From: Pseudobacteroides sp. | GTDB taxonomy: Bacteria; Bacillota; Clostridia; Acetivibrionales; DSM-2933 | DNA: 64,000 bases | NCBI RefSeq assembly: GCF_036567765.1 | Contig: NZ_DATCTU010000122.1 | Location: 62,001-126,000 of the forward strand | Reading direction: 5' to 3' | In this document: positions 8,547 to 18,161 of the stretch, piece after piece | How positions within the stretch are numbered: position 1 is the first letter of the stretch | Layout of the letters: every line of letters begins with the position of its first letter | Program-made: the position numbers and the translations under genes | Notes under the pieces: generated by a model | The model's database searches: none | What the model was told of the DNA's origin: nothing | The model's input: the letters and a program-made list of their open reading frames with translations, nothing else

Positions 8547-9611
8547 TTGGATCAAAAATATATTAGCGGCACAAAGCTCATTACACGCTACGTTTATAGG
8601 GTTTTCCCCCTAGTCAACAAGGAGCTTCACAAAATAGCCGGCTTATGCATCAATTCAAAAGATAGAATACTTTCAGACCTTGCATTAAGAAGCATTCAGA
8701 AAAAAAAATTCCACGCTCAGGGTGGGTCGGTGTATGCATTGTATCCAAAAGCCCACATGGACGAAACCGTAAAATTTATCGTAAGCTTCCAGACCATAAG
8801 CGACTACCTTGATAATCTGTGCGACAGTGCAGGTATATATGATGAAAAGGCATTTCGCCAGCTCCATTATGCAATGCAGGATGCTGTTACTCTAGGCAGT
8901 AAAAACTCCGATTACTATAGGTTTTATCCTTACAAGGAGGATAACGGCTACCTAAATGCACTGGTTGACCGATGCAAAAAGCAGATAGCCAAGCTTCCCT
9001 CCTATGATCTTATAAAAGAGCCCTTAAAAAAGCAGGTAGAATTGTATTCGGACCTTCAGTCCCTAAAGCATCTGTCAGTAAATACCCGTGAGAAAAAGCT
9101 GCAGTCATGGTCTATTGGATATCTCCCACAATATAAAGAAATCAGTACCTGGGAATTCTCAGCCGCCACTGGGTCAACCCTTAATATTTTCCTTCATTTT
9201 GCTTCTGCATGGGACAGGCACCTGACTAAAGAGGATGTTAGGAGCAACGAAAAAGCATATTTCCCATGGATAAACGGCCTGCATATACTTCTTGACTACT
9301 ATATAGATTACGCAGAAGATATCGAAACTAATGAATTAAATTTTACAAGCTACTATAACGATCAAAAGGAATGTGAAAAAAGGCTTATGTATTTCACAGA
9401 CAGCTCCCTTAACGCTTGTGCAGGCCTCAAATACCCTGAATTTCACACAACCATAGTCAAAGGCCTTTTGGCAATGTATTTGTCAGATCCGAAAGCATAT
9501 AAAGGTTTTAACAGATTTACAAGTAAATCCATACTGAGAAACTCCGGGAGAACAAACACTTATTTTTACCATAAAGTATGCAAAGTACTAAGGCTTTCAG
9601 GTGCTATTTAA
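8547..9611 (+). CDS. ytpB: YtpB-type (DUF2600) large-terpene synthase
   Basis: Member of the family of Bacillus tetraprenyl-beta-curcumene synthase, a class IB terpene synthase that cyclises long-chain (C35) prenyl diphosphate without canonical motifs. Family features visible are the N-terminal YRVFPLV segment, SFQTISDYLDNLCD with its Asp cluster, YLPQYKEISTWEFSAATGS, and the LLDYYIDYAED Asp/Glu cluster. Start: an ATG at 8529 has no ribosome site, whereas TTG at 8547 follows GAGAGGGG at good spacing, giving 354 residues. The convergent neighbour is a polyprenyl diphosphate synthase that could make its substrate. Symbol given by family resemblance. Confidence 0.85.
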   Translation: MDQKYISGTKLITRYVYRVFPLVNKELHKIAGLCINSKDRILSDLALRSIQKKKFHAQGGSVYALYPKAHMDETVKFIVSFQTISDYLDNLCDSAGIYDEKAFRQLHYAMQDAVTLGSKNSDYYRFYPYKEDNGYLNALVDRCKKQIAKLPSYDLIKEPLKKQVELYSDLQSLKHLSVNTREKKLQSWSIGYLPQYKEISTWEFSAATGSTLNIFLHFASAWDRHLTKEDVRSNEKAYFPWINGLHILLDYYIDYAEDIETNELNFTSYYNDQKECEKRLMYFTDSSLNACAGLKYPEFHTTIVKGLLAMYLSDPKAYKGFNRFTSKSILRNSGRTNTYFYHKVCKVLRLSGAI

Positions 9612-9633
9612 CAAGTAATTTTTCATTCTCCCT

Positions 9634-10641
9634 TTAGTTCATTCTTACATAAACCATATCCGCCAGCCTGTATAAAATATCCTTGGGATAAGAATCCGGG
9701 AGCTTGTCCAGGCTTTTTTGTGCCTTGTCTATATGGGCTCTTACTCTGTCATAGCACTTTTCCATAATTCCTGTTTTAGTGATTGCTGAGCAGATCTTTG
9801 ATATGGTATCATCATCAAACTGTCTTTGCTCAATCACACTTTTTACCCATTGCCCATTTGCCTTATTGCCCAGCAAATATATAATGGGCATTGATATAAT
9901 CCCCTGCCTTAGGTCTTCTCTTTTTGGTTTTCCCGTCAGTTCACTTGAGCCGCATAAATCCAAAATGTCATCAGTAATTTGAAACGCAAGACCAAGATTT
10001 AATCCATACTCACCTATAAGATCTATCTCTTCCGCTGCAGCGTTTTGAGCCGCTGCTCCCGCTTGACAGCAGCACTTTAATAGTATTGCAGTTTTGCAAG
10101 CTATTTTTTCATAGTATTTCTCAAGGGTGCATTCACAATTAAATCTGTCCTCTGCCTGTATAATCTCTCCTACACACATGCTCTGTATGGCCTCTACCAT
10201 ATACTCCATACCACTGGTTAATCTCCTTGAAGCAAGAATACCAAAAGCCTTTGCAAACAAATAGTCACCGCCTAATACGGCAAAGTTATTACCCCATAAG
10301 CTGTTTATGGACGGTCTGTTCCTCCTAAGTGCCGAATTGTCTACAATATCATCATGGATAAGGGATGCCATATGAATTAACTCCGATGCTACGGCAGTTT
10401 GCAAAAGCTCAGGTGAATTTTCTCCATAAACAAGGCCACTGTAAATTACCAGCAGCGGCCTTATTCTCTTTCCTCCTGCTTCTAAAATGTGCGTACACAT
10501 ATTCCTGATAGTACCGCAGCTGTCCGACACAACCTTAATCAAATCAGCCTCAACCTGCTTCAACTCCGGAATATTCTTAAAGTCCAGCTTACCATTATAT
10601 TGCCTAACTTCAGACTGCTCCTTTATAATCTCCAATGCCAT
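9634..10641 (-). CDS. Polyprenyl diphosphate synthase (heptaprenyl/octaprenyl type)
   Basis: A trans-isoprenyl diphosphate synthase of 335 residues that condenses isopentenyl diphosphate units onto an allylic primer. Visible motifs are GGKRIRP, the first Asp-rich motif in LIHDDIVDN (DDxxD), RRNRPS after it, and the second Asp-rich motif QITDDILD. The length and spacing fit the long-chain (menaquinone side-chain or C35) class rather than the FPP class, but chain length cannot be read reliably. ATG lies only two bases from AAAGGAG; an in-frame TTG two codons on is better spaced. It is convergent with the YtpB-like gene, 22 bases apart. Confidence 0.9.
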   Translation of the reverse strand: MALEIIKEQSEVRQYNGKLDFKNIPELKQVEADLIKVVSDSCGTIRNMCTHILEAGGKRIRPLLVIYSGLVYGENSPELLQTAVASELIHMASLIHDDIVDNSALRRNRPSINSLWGNNFAVLGGDYLFAKAFGILASRRLTSGMEYMVEAIQSMCVGEIIQAEDRFNCECTLEKYYEKIACKTAILLKCCCQAGAAAQNAAAEEIDLIGEYGLNLGLAFQITDDILDLCGSSELTGKPKREDLRQGIISMPIIYLLGNKANGQWVKSVIEQRQFDDDTISKICSAITKTGIMEKCYDRVRAHIDKAQKSLDKLPDSYPKDILYRLADMVYVRMN

Positions 10642-10753
10642 TTCTCCTTTTGAATCTATTGTCTTAATTGTTTTACAATCATCATTTTAATCCTAAGTTA
10701 TTTTGTCCAAATACCGTAGATTAATACAATATAATCCAAAGGAAACTGTTTTA

Positions 10754-12043
10754 TTATTTGTTCATGACTATGGATTTAGCTATTGTAATGGCTTCATCAA
10801 TTGAGCTAAAATCCCCCCGCACATAGCTAATGCTGTAGTACACGCCGTTATCCATCCAACCCAAAATGTGGACATCATCGTTATAAGTCCAATGGCATTC
10901 TATTCCTTCTACCGATACAATCGTAGAGTCATCTTTAACATCTTTGATTCTGTCATATTCCTTAACAGGCCAGTCAGCTTCTGTTATTATTAGGCTCAAT
11001 GTTTTGTCCCCAGCACTATACTCTCCCTGAAACATCTTACAGCTCTTATTCAAAGGATCCATTCCAATCATTTTAATAGCTATATTGTAGTTTCCCGGCA
11101 AACTTTCTGGAACTTTGACCTTAAATCCCACCATCTTCTCTATTTCAGCCGTTGTTGCACTTTTGGGAAGATATGATTGAGATCGTATAACACCAATATC
11201 ATTTTGTGCATCATACGGTTTTGCCATGTTATTTATAAAATGCTCAGCTATTGATTTAGCTTTGTCGTAGGTAATATCTTCATTCACACTATGAAGCTCA
11301 TAAAAAGCTCCTTTATATTCCCATAAAAGCTTATGGCTTATCTTTATACCTACTGGAATCTGCTGCATATCATGGTTTGGATATATCCCATCAGCACCTA
11401 CTTCTCCCCAGTAGAACTTGGTACCCTTAACATCAATTACCTTTTTATTTTCAAGGAAATCAATATAATTATCCTTTGAAACGCTTAAACTAATAGTATT
11501 ATTCTTACTGTAATAAATGCCCGACAAGCTCACAGTTGCATTGTCTGATTTTCTTACTCCTTTGTTCTTTTGAAAACACTTATAGCCCCCCCATAATTCT
11601 GACGGAATATGAATATTAAATCCAGCCTCTCTTGTAAGCTCTTCATCGGTCATGCCAGTATAATCATATGATATTTCCATTTCTCCGGAATCATTAACTT
11701 CTACCTTTACAGGCTTATATCCATCCTCCGTTTTAATCATCACATATATCCAACTCCTAACAGCATCAATACCATGTGCAGCCGCCACTCTGGCTTCTTT
11801 TGAAAATACAAGCGTAAGTCCAGGTGCTAAAACAAAGATCAGAAAGGCTGCCGCAAGGTAACCTTTAATGTTCAGTTGCAGAGGAAATACATTCTTTGCC
11901 ATGCTTTCCAGTCTAGATGATTTCTTTATGTTTTTTATTTTGTCCTCTACTTCTTTCAGTATCTCTTTACGGGGCTCAATGTTCATAGCTTCAGTATCCA
12001 ATAATCTACGGATTTGATCATCAAACTTTTCTTTATCATGCAT
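10754..12043 (-). CDS. Membrane-anchored probable anti-sigma factor, partner of the adjacent ECF sigma
   Basis: The start at ATG 12043 is preferred (AAGGAG upstream) over the ATG at 12067; the gene then overlaps the sigma gene by 8 bases, which indicates translational coupling. The 429 residues comprise a cytoplasmic N-terminal segment of ~60 residues, one membrane helix (about 62-80, GYLAAAFLIFVLAPGLTLVF) and a large extracytoplasmic region. The outer region contains two similar halves, each with an '(I/V)P(S/E)xLxGxY' motif followed by strands, as in DUF4367-like sensor domains. There is no zinc-finger signature. The role as anti-sigma is inferred from architecture and gene order. Confidence 0.75.
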   Translation of the reverse strand: MHDKEKFDDQIRRLLDTEAMNIEPRKEILKEVEDKIKNIKKSSRLESMAKNVFPLQLNIKGYLAAAFLIFVLAPGLTLVFSKEARVAAAHGIDAVRSWIYVMIKTEDGYKPVKVEVNDSGEMEISYDYTGMTDEELTREAGFNIHIPSELWGGYKCFQKNKGVRKSDNATVSLSGIYYSKNNTISLSVSKDNYIDFLENKKVIDVKGTKFYWGEVGADGIYPNHDMQQIPVGIKISHKLLWEYKGAFYELHSVNEDITYDKAKSIAEHFINNMAKPYDAQNDIGVIRSQSYLPKSATTAEIEKMVGFKVKVPESLPGNYNIAIKMIGMDPLNKSCKMFQGEYSAGDKTLSLIITEADWPVKEYDRIKDVKDDSTIVSVEGIECHWTYNDDVHILGWMDNGVYYSISYVRGDFSSIDEAITIAKSIVMNK

Positions 12044-12620
12044 TTGTGCCACACTCCTTTCCACCATACATATATCCTTCTTTTACAAGCTCTTTATGTA
12101 GAAGTTTTCTCCCATTATGCAGCCTTGATTTTACTGTACCTTGAAAACACTTGAGCACCTGAGCTATTTCTTTTATGGACAAATCGTTATAGTAATACAG
12201 TACTATAGTAGTCCTTAGGGGTAAGCTCAATTTGTGAAGTGCACATTTTATAAGCCTTGAGTATTCCCTCTGCTCCACAATTTTGTCAAAATTTTCGCTC
12301 CGGTCCACCTTTAGATTCATATACTCACTGGCATTAAGGTCATCGATGGACACCCTGTCTTTTTCTTTTGCCTTTACCCTCCAACTTGTTCTTACCAAAA
12401 TCCTATAAAACCACGGTTTGAACTTATCAGGGTTTTTAAGGGACTTTATGTCTCTATAGCATTCTATTAATGCTTCCTGAACAATATCTTCAGCCAAATC
12501 GTTACGCCCTGTAATTAAAAAGGCATACCTGACAGCTTTGCTAAAATAGCTTCCAAAAAGGATTTCATAAGCCTCCATATCTCCTTGCTGACATTTTATA
12601 ACCAGCCCGATTTCATCCAT
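12036..12620 (-). CDS. ECF-type RNA polymerase sigma factor
   Basis: A 194-residue sigma-70 family protein. Region 2 shows LAEDIVQEALIECYRDI followed by FKPWFYRILVRTSWR; region 4 shows LSLPLRTTIVLYYYNDLS followed by the helix-turn-helix KEIAQVLKCFQGTVKSRLHNG. ATG follows AAGAAGGGG. It is co-transcribed with, and overlaps, a transmembrane partner, the usual sigma/anti-sigma arrangement for cell-envelope signals. The target regulon cannot be read from the window. Confidence 0.92.
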   Translation of the reverse strand: MDEIGLVIKCQQGDMEAYEILFGSYFSKAVRYAFLITGRNDLAEDIVQEALIECYRDIKSLKNPDKFKPWFYRILVRTSWRVKAKEKDRVSIDDLNASEYMNLKVDRSENFDKIVEQREYSRLIKCALHKLSLPLRTTIVLYYYNDLSIKEIAQVLKCFQGTVKSRLHNGRKLLHKELVKEGYMYGGKECGTNA

Positions 12621-12705
12621 ATATCTACCCCTTCTTCCTGGTCGTTGCCCTTCCTAGACATAAATAAAACGTTTTATATATCTATAATATATAGGGGACT
12701 ATAAA

Positions 12706-12742
12706 AGAAAAAAGGTTCACTGAATATGAACCTTTTTTCTTT
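12706..12742. terminator. Bidirectional-looking terminator after the GH18 gene
   Basis: The hairpin AAAAAAGGTTCA / TGAACCTTTTTT around a 7-base loop has A/T tracts on both sides. It lies just beyond the stop of the GH18 gene at 12750 and separates it from the sigma operon. Confidence 0.8.
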
Positions 12743-12749
12743 TATAAAT

Positions 12750-14501
12750 TTAATCTTTATAAACGTATTTTTTCTCTTTATTTTGAGAAACCCATGCCTC
12801 ATAGCTGTCCAACATCTTAAGATTTTTATTGAGCACATTCCAGACCGGAGAGATTTCAAAGTCTTTTCTCCATCCTGCAGCTCCTGCAAGCTCATATTTG
12901 TGTATAAGAGAAGACTTTAAATTGATGGAATGTTCATTTTCCAGCCATATTTTACAGTTAGTTCCTTGTTTATTGTATTCCGCATAAAATTGGCCGCTTT
13001 CCTCATCCCACTTTACTTCTGCTCTATTTTCCTTAATCATGTCCTTTGCTCTTTCCATTGATAGTGCAATACTTCTTAAGTTCTTGCCGCTCTCCTTGAT
13101 CCAGGCTCTCGTGTAATATGGAAGCCCCAGAAGTAATTTTTCTTTGGGTACATAATCCAATGTTTTCTTTACGCTGTCTTCCACCCAAACCTGCTGGGCA
13201 ACCGAACCCGCCAACGGACTTGTAGACCAATGCTGGTCATACGCCATAAGCATCACATAATCCACTGATTTCGAAAGTGCCTTCCTGTCATAACAAAGCG
13301 ACCAGTTTTCACTTGCACTTACCGGTGTAATATCAATTGATACAACCAGCCCTTTCTCCTTCAGCAGTGGACTTAGCTCCCTTACAAATTGGGTAAACAC
13401 ATCCTTGTCTATCATATTCATGTCTTCGAAATCAATATTTATACCATCCAGCTTGTACTGATCGGCAAATCCCAAAACTTTGTTTATTGCAACTTCTCTC
13501 GCATTTGTATTGTTTAAAAATACACCTGTATTGTCCGGCCCTCCAAGATTATTGCTTAAATGTGCCCAAACTCTATAATTATTTTTGTGTGCCCAATCAA
13601 CATATACCATACTGGCTCTATTTAATACAGTGCCTTTTCCATCTCTCACTTCAAACCAGGTTGGTGACACTACATCAAGTCCCTCAATCCTGTCTTCATC
13701 TTCCCATCCTTCATAGTTATTCTTATATATCGCATCCCAAACAAGGTTTATTTTTCCCTCTTCAGGCTTCCAGGCTTCTTTCACCGTGACAGGCTCAGTA
13801 TCCTTTTTTGTTTCCTCCGCAGTCACTCTTATATACTTCTTTTCAATAAAACCTATTATGCCATCCTGAGATCTTACCTTGTACCATTTTCCGCTATCAT
13901 CAAAAACAAGCATTTTGTTATTTGCCTTATTTTGCATGTTAAACTTTTTAAATATAGGAAATTTTACTGATTTGCCCTTTCTTATAGCCGCCTTTATACT
14001 GATGGGCTCTGCCACCTTTAAGTTTAATTCTTCGCTGTCTATTATTATTACATTTTTATCCTCTAAGTAATTAACTTCAATTTTATAAAAATCATCAAGA
14101 AAGGAAACAGGTATATAAAGCTCACCCTCCTCCTCAAACACCGCACTCTTAAGGCTAAGAGGCCTGTTATTGACAAGGGCACCGGTGCTGCCTGCATTCA
14201 TTCTAACAACTTTATCATTTGTAGTTGCAATGACCTTTTTTAGCTTTTTATCCTGAAATATATACTGGTCAATATATTTTTTTACGGTATCAAAGGGCAA
14301 AAAGGCCTCCTGATTATGGATGACAGGTCTTGCATCTTCTATTAGCCTGTCTCCCATAACAAGATTCAATCTTCCTTCATCAAAGGCCTCAACAATTATA
14401 TTATTTGGTGCAAAATACAGATTGTAAATAGAAACGGCTACACTAGCAGCTGCCAACAATATAATTATAAAGATTGCAATTATTTTAAATCGTTTATTCA
14501 A
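12750..14501 (-). CDS. Secreted GH18-family glycoside hydrolase with stalk-like N-terminal domains
   Basis: A 583-residue protein: an N-terminal membrane/signal helix (about 7-29), a copper-amine-oxidase-N-like domain (about 35-155, strands alternating with LPFDTVKKYI and LYIPVSFLDDF), an SH3-like segment (about 195-225, WYKVRSQDGIIGFIEKKYI), then a GH18 TIM barrel. The catalytic motif DGINIDFED fits DGxxxDxE with the acid Glu present; MAYDQHW and GLPYYTRAW are typical substrate-site motifs. Such enzymes act on spore or vegetative peptidoglycan (YaaH/YdhD-like). The start is TTG behind GGGGGG. Confidence 0.9.
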   Translation of the reverse strand: MNKRFKIIAIFIIILLAAASVAVSIYNLYFAPNNIIVEAFDEGRLNLVMGDRLIEDARPVIHNQEAFLPFDTVKKYIDQYIFQDKKLKKVIATTNDKVVRMNAGSTGALVNNRPLSLKSAVFEEEGELYIPVSFLDDFYKIEVNYLEDKNVIIIDSEELNLKVAEPISIKAAIRKGKSVKFPIFKKFNMQNKANNKMLVFDDSGKWYKVRSQDGIIGFIEKKYIRVTAEETKKDTEPVTVKEAWKPEEGKINLVWDAIYKNNYEGWEDEDRIEGLDVVSPTWFEVRDGKGTVLNRASMVYVDWAHKNNYRVWAHLSNNLGGPDNTGVFLNNTNAREVAINKVLGFADQYKLDGINIDFEDMNMIDKDVFTQFVRELSPLLKEKGLVVSIDITPVSASENWSLCYDRKALSKSVDYVMLMAYDQHWSTSPLAGSVAQQVWVEDSVKKTLDYVPKEKLLLGLPYYTRAWIKESGKNLRSIALSMERAKDMIKENRAEVKWDEESGQFYAEYNKQGTNCKIWLENEHSINLKSSLIHKYELAGAAGWRKDFEISPVWNVLNKNLKMLDSYEAWVSQNKEKKYVYKD

Positions 14502-14527
14502 AAGTTTACCCCCCTTACCCAGACATT

Positions 14528-14567
14528 AAAAATACACCATAAAACAAATTATACATGGTGTATTTGA
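14528..14567 (-). terminator. Hairpin after the small membrane protein gene
   Basis: Arms AAATACACCAT (14530-14540) and ATGGTGTATTT (14555-14565) with a T-rich minus-strand tail lie 50 bases past the stop of the gene at 14618-15109. Confidence 0.7.
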
Positions 14568-14617
14568 ATAAATCATTAAAATTCGGTAACAAATTTTATA
14601 TCCAGGAAATTAATCCG

Positions 14618-15109
14618 TTACTTTAAGACTTTTCTAGGAATACAGCCGGTTATACATTCAACCATTCTTTCATCAGGCTCAAACAACAGCAGCGTCCTTG
14701 TGCCTTCAAACTGGAGAACAGCGAAATAAATATTTTTTGATTCCTTTGATACTATGGCAGTTATCTTTTTTTCTATTGTCTTAACATCATTGTATTTGCT
14801 ATGGTCTGTCCTTCCGAACATCTCGAAATCCTTACAATTGGCAGTAAAAAGCCTTGATCGATTTCTCTTTGCCACAATCTTGTCAATCTCCAGCTCACTG
14901 TTTGTTAGTGAATATTCATACTCAACATAAGTCCGTTTAATTGCAAAATATATGCTGTATACTGCCAATGCTACAGTAAATACCCTTATGAGCGGTACCA
15001 TCAACGCAATGAAATTAATTCCCAGAGATATATAAATCACTGTTGCAACAATAAGATAGTCTCGTGGGGTCCTCTTTCTTCTAATCAGTTTCTCCATAAA
15101 TATGTCCAT
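14618..15109 (-). CDS. Small membrane protein (DUF6106-like), two membrane segments plus cytoplasmic domain
   Basis: A 163-residue protein. After a basic N-terminus (LIRRKRTPRDY) come two hydrophobic segments (about 18-60), then a soluble domain of mixed strands with a YSLTNSELEIDKI segment, reminiscent of PH-like membrane domains. It resembles uncharacterised clostridial DUF6106 proteins from memory; this was not searched. ATG follows AGGAG. It is divergent from the metallo-hydrolase gene at 15348. Confidence 0.65.
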   Translation of the reverse strand: MDIFMEKLIRRKRTPRDYLIVATVIYISLGINFIALMVPLIRVFTVALAVYSIYFAIKRTYVEYEYSLTNSELEIDKIVAKRNRSRLFTANCKDFEMFGRTDHSKYNDVKTIEKKITAIVSKESKNIYFAVLQFEGTRTLLLFEPDERMVECITGCIPRKVLK

Positions 15110-15347
15110 TTTTATTCTCCTATAGACAGGTATTTAAATTTGTTAACACTTTTGGTTTTCATATAATAATCTATTTTAAACCTATTTTTATGTTATGTGA
15201 AGTGAAATTATGAATTATTTTAATAAATATATTTTTATATGTTTTGTAATAATATTTACGAGCCGCAAATTACATAACGGTCTCATCCTTGAAATGTTTT
15301 TTATATAAATGTAAAATTAAGTCTATACGAAAAGTGAGGTGAACATA

Positions 15348-16043
15348 ATGCTTAATTTTCTTGGAAAAGGCAGTGCCTTTAACACTAAGCTCGGAAATAA
15401 CAGCTGCTATATACAAAAGGACAACAGCATGCTTTTAATTGATGCAGGCGGAACTGTATTCCACAAGCTTCAGGAGCTTGATTTGTTTAATGGTCTGAAG
15501 AACCTTCACATAGTCATAACCCATACCCATCCCGACCACTGTGGAAGCTTGGGAGAAATTATTTTTTATCCGTTTTATTATAATCAAATAAAACCTATGG
15601 TGTATTTCCCTGACAGAAAGCTCATGGAAGGTTATTTTAAGGTTATTGGAGTTAGAAATGAGATGTGCAGCCTGGTAAGCGACATGGAAGCAACTATAAA
15701 AGACAGCTCTCTTGGTGAAATAAAGCTCAAATTTATAAAGGTTCCTCATGTAGAGACCATACCTGCATTCGGCTTTATAATGGAAGCGGATAACAAAAGG
15801 ATATATTACAGCGGGGACGCCAACAGCATTCCTGATGAAGTTCTATCCCTTCTTAAAAACGGCAGCCTTGATATTCTTTATCAGGATACATGTGGGATTG
15901 ATTATGATAAAAACGCTCATTTATCCATTAATAAGCTTAAGGATATAATACCTGACGAATTAAGAAGAAAGGTATGGTGTATGCATCAGGATGGCTATTT
16001 GGACTCTGAAACGGCAGTAAAGCTGGGTTTTAATCTTGTATAA
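15348..16043 (+). CDS. Metallo-beta-lactamase-fold hydrolase
   Basis: A 231-residue single-domain MBL protein. The metal-binding motif is THTHPDHCGSLG (HxHxDH), with further ligands in KVPHVE, YYSGDANS and the late CMHQDG. The fold resembles RNase Z/phosphodiesterase-type MBL proteins, but the substrate is unknown. The start chosen is ATG 15348 behind GAGGTGAAC; an in-frame GTG at 15339 overlaps the ribosome site. It is a monocistronic gene convergent with groEL and ends 54 bases before a hairpin. Confidence 0.9.
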   Translation: MLNFLGKGSAFNTKLGNNSCYIQKDNSMLLIDAGGTVFHKLQELDLFNGLKNLHIVITHTHPDHCGSLGEIIFYPFYYNQIKPMVYFPDRKLMEGYFKVIGVRNEMCSLVSDMEATIKDSSLGEIKLKFIKVPHVETIPAFGFIMEADNKRIYYSGDANSIPDEVLSLLKNGSLDILYQDTCGIDYDKNAHLSINKLKDIIPDELRRKVWCMHQDGYLDSETAVKLGFNLV

Positions 16044-16097
16044 GAGTAGATTTTGTCAACCTTAATGTTGTCGTGAGTAATTGAATTTAATTAACAA

Positions 16098-16125
16098 GCC
16101 CCATGATTATAAATAATCATGGGGC
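16098..16125. terminator. Hairpin between the MBL gene and groEL
   Basis: An almost uninterrupted palindrome (GCCCCATGATTAT / ATAATCATGGGGC) with a 2-base loop as written. It is placed between two convergent genes. The T-tract is better on the minus (groEL) side, and it may serve both. Confidence 0.75.
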
Positions 16126-16164
16126 TGAATATAAAATTTCAGGAAGAGCATTATTAATTAGATA

Positions 16165-17796
16165 TTAATACATTCCGCCCATTCCGCCTGGCATTCCTCC
16201 ACCTGGCATTGGAGCTTCCTTTTCAGGCTTATCTGCAACAATGCTTTCAGTAGTAAGAACCATAGAAGCTACTGAAGCAGCATTTTGCAATGCAGATCTT
16301 GTAACCTTAGCTGGGTCAACTATTCCTGATTCAATCATGTTAACATACTTTTCATTAAGTGCATCAAAACCAATGCCTGTATTGCTGTTCTTAATCTTAT
16401 CAACGATTACAGAACCTTCAAGTCCTGCATTTGCAGCTATTTGTCTAACAGGCTCTTCGAGTGATCTCAATATGATCTGAATACCTGTCTTTTCGTCTCC
16501 TACACTTCCTTCAAGAAGCTTAGCTACGTTTGGAATAGCGTTGATGAGTGCAGTACCGCCACCAGCAACAATACCTTCTTCCACAGCTGCTTTAGTTGCA
16601 GCAAGTGCATCTTCAATTCTTAATTTCTTTTCTTTCATTTCGGTTTCTGTTGCAGCACCAACCTGGATAACAGCAACTCCACCAGCCAATTTTGCAAGTC
16701 TTTCCTGGAGTTTTTCCCTATCAAAGTCAGAAGTAGTTTCTTCTATCTGAGCTTTAATTGAAGCAACTCTCTTTTTAATTTCATCTTGGCTTCCTGCACC
16801 ATCAACGATAATGGTATTCTCTTTCTGTATTTTAACCTGTCTTGCTCTACCAAGCTGTGAAACAGTAGTTTCTTTTATATCAAGGCCCAAATCTTCAGTT
16901 ATAACCTCACCGCCTGTGAGTATTGCTATATCCTGGAGCATAGCCTTTCTTCTATCACCAAAACCTGGTGCCTTAACAGCAACACAAGTAAATGTTCCTC
17001 TTAATTTGTTAACCAATAATGTTGCTAGTGCTTCGCCTTCAACATCTTCAGCTATGATAACAAGCTTTTTGCCCTGCTGTACTATCTGCTCTAAAAGAGG
17101 TAATACATCCTGGATATTTGTTATCTTCTTGTCAGTGATCAATATATATGGATCGTCCAAAACAGCTTCCATCTTTTCAGTGTCTGTCACCATATATGGT
17201 GAAACATAACCTCTGTCAAACTGCATACCTTCAACAACTTCAAGGTTAGTTCCCATTGTTTTGGATTCTTCAACAGTAATAACTCCGTCATTAGTTACTT
17301 TTTCCATTGCATCAGCAATAAGTGTACCTATAACATCGTCATTAGCTGATATGGAAGCAACCCTAGCGATATCTTCCTTGCCTTTAATCTTCTGGCTGTT
17401 TTGTATAATTCCTTCAACAGCTGCATCAACTGCTTTAGAAATACCTTTCTTAAGTATCATTGGGTTCGCACCGGCAGCAACGTTCTTAAGTCCTTCTCTT
17501 ATGATAGCCTGAGCAAGCAATGTAGCAGTAGTTGTTCCGTCGCCGGCAACATCGTTTGTCTTGGTAGCAACTTCTTTAACAAGCTGTGCTCCCATGTTTT
17601 CAAATCTGTCTTCCAACTCGATTTCTTTTGCTATTGTAACACCGTCGTTAGTGATAAGCGGTGCACCGAACTTTTTATCAAGAACTACATTTCTTCCTTT
17701 TGGACCAAGTGTAATCTTTACTGTATCTGCAAGCTGATTAACGCCACTTTCTAACGCACGTCTAGCTTCTTCACCAAATTTGATATCTTTCGCCAT
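16165..17796 (-). CDS. groL: Chaperonin GroEL (Hsp60)
   Basis: The 60-kDa chaperonin subunit that forms the double-ring folding chamber with GroES. 543 residues. Visible signatures are AKDIKFGEEARRAL at the N-terminus, the ATP-binding DGTTTATLLAQ, the GGGTALINAI segment and the Gly/Met-rich C-terminal tail (GGMPGGMGGMY). It lies downstream of groES by 52 bases in the usual groESL operon and shares its CIRCE element and promoter. Confidence 0.99.
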   Translation of the reverse strand: MAKDIKFGEEARRALESGVNQLADTVKITLGPKGRNVVLDKKFGAPLITNDGVTIAKEIELEDRFENMGAQLVKEVATKTNDVAGDGTTTATLLAQAIIREGLKNVAAGANPMILKKGISKAVDAAVEGIIQNSQKIKGKEDIARVASISANDDVIGTLIADAMEKVTNDGVITVEESKTMGTNLEVVEGMQFDRGYVSPYMVTDTEKMEAVLDDPYILITDKKITNIQDVLPLLEQIVQQGKKLVIIAEDVEGEALATLLVNKLRGTFTCVAVKAPGFGDRRKAMLQDIAILTGGEVITEDLGLDIKETTVSQLGRARQVKIQKENTIIVDGAGSQDEIKKRVASIKAQIEETTSDFDREKLQERLAKLAGGVAVIQVGAATETEMKEKKLRIEDALAATKAAVEEGIVAGGGTALINAIPNVAKLLEGSVGDEKTGIQIILRSLEEPVRQIAANAGLEGSVIVDKIKNSNTGIGFDALNEKYVNMIESGIVDPAKVTRSALQNAASVASMVLTTESIVADKPEKEAPMPGGGMPGGMGGMY

Positions 17797-17848
17797 TAGT
17801 ATAGCCTCCTTTTTTGAATCTTGATTAAATTATTTGAAGTTTATCAGG

Positions 17849-18133
17849 TTATTCAACAACAGCTAATATGTCACTCTGCTTCAATATTGTGTATTCCTGA
17901 CCGTCAAACTTAACTTCAGTTCCAGCATACTTGCTTATAAGTACCTTGTCTCCAACCTTAACTTCCATTTTTATTTCCTTACCTTCAACAATAGCACCAG
18001 GTCCTACAGCAACAATTTCTGCTACCTGTGGTTTTTCCTTTGCACTTCCTGGCAAAACTATTCCACTCTTTGTTGTTTCTTCACTTTCCAACATTTTAAT
18101 TACTACTCTTTCACCTAAAGGTTTTATTCTCAT
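17849..18133 (-). CDS. groS: Co-chaperonin GroES (Hsp10)
   Basis: The lid of the GroEL chamber, 94 residues. The start is ATG 18133 (MRIKPLGERVVI) behind AAGGAGG; an in-frame upstream extension would run through the CIRCE element and is rejected. The mobile loop (ETTKSGIVLPG) and the beta-hairpin roof region (VGPGAIVEGKEI) are visible. It is the first gene of the groESL operon. Confidence 0.99.
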   Translation of the reverse strand: MRIKPLGERVVIKMLESEETTKSGIVLPGSAKEKPQVAEIVAVGPGAIVEGKEIKMEVKVGDKVLISKYAGTEVKFDGQEYTILKQSDILAVVE

Positions 18134-18161
18134 AAGGTATAACCTCCTTGCTGTTATTTTA

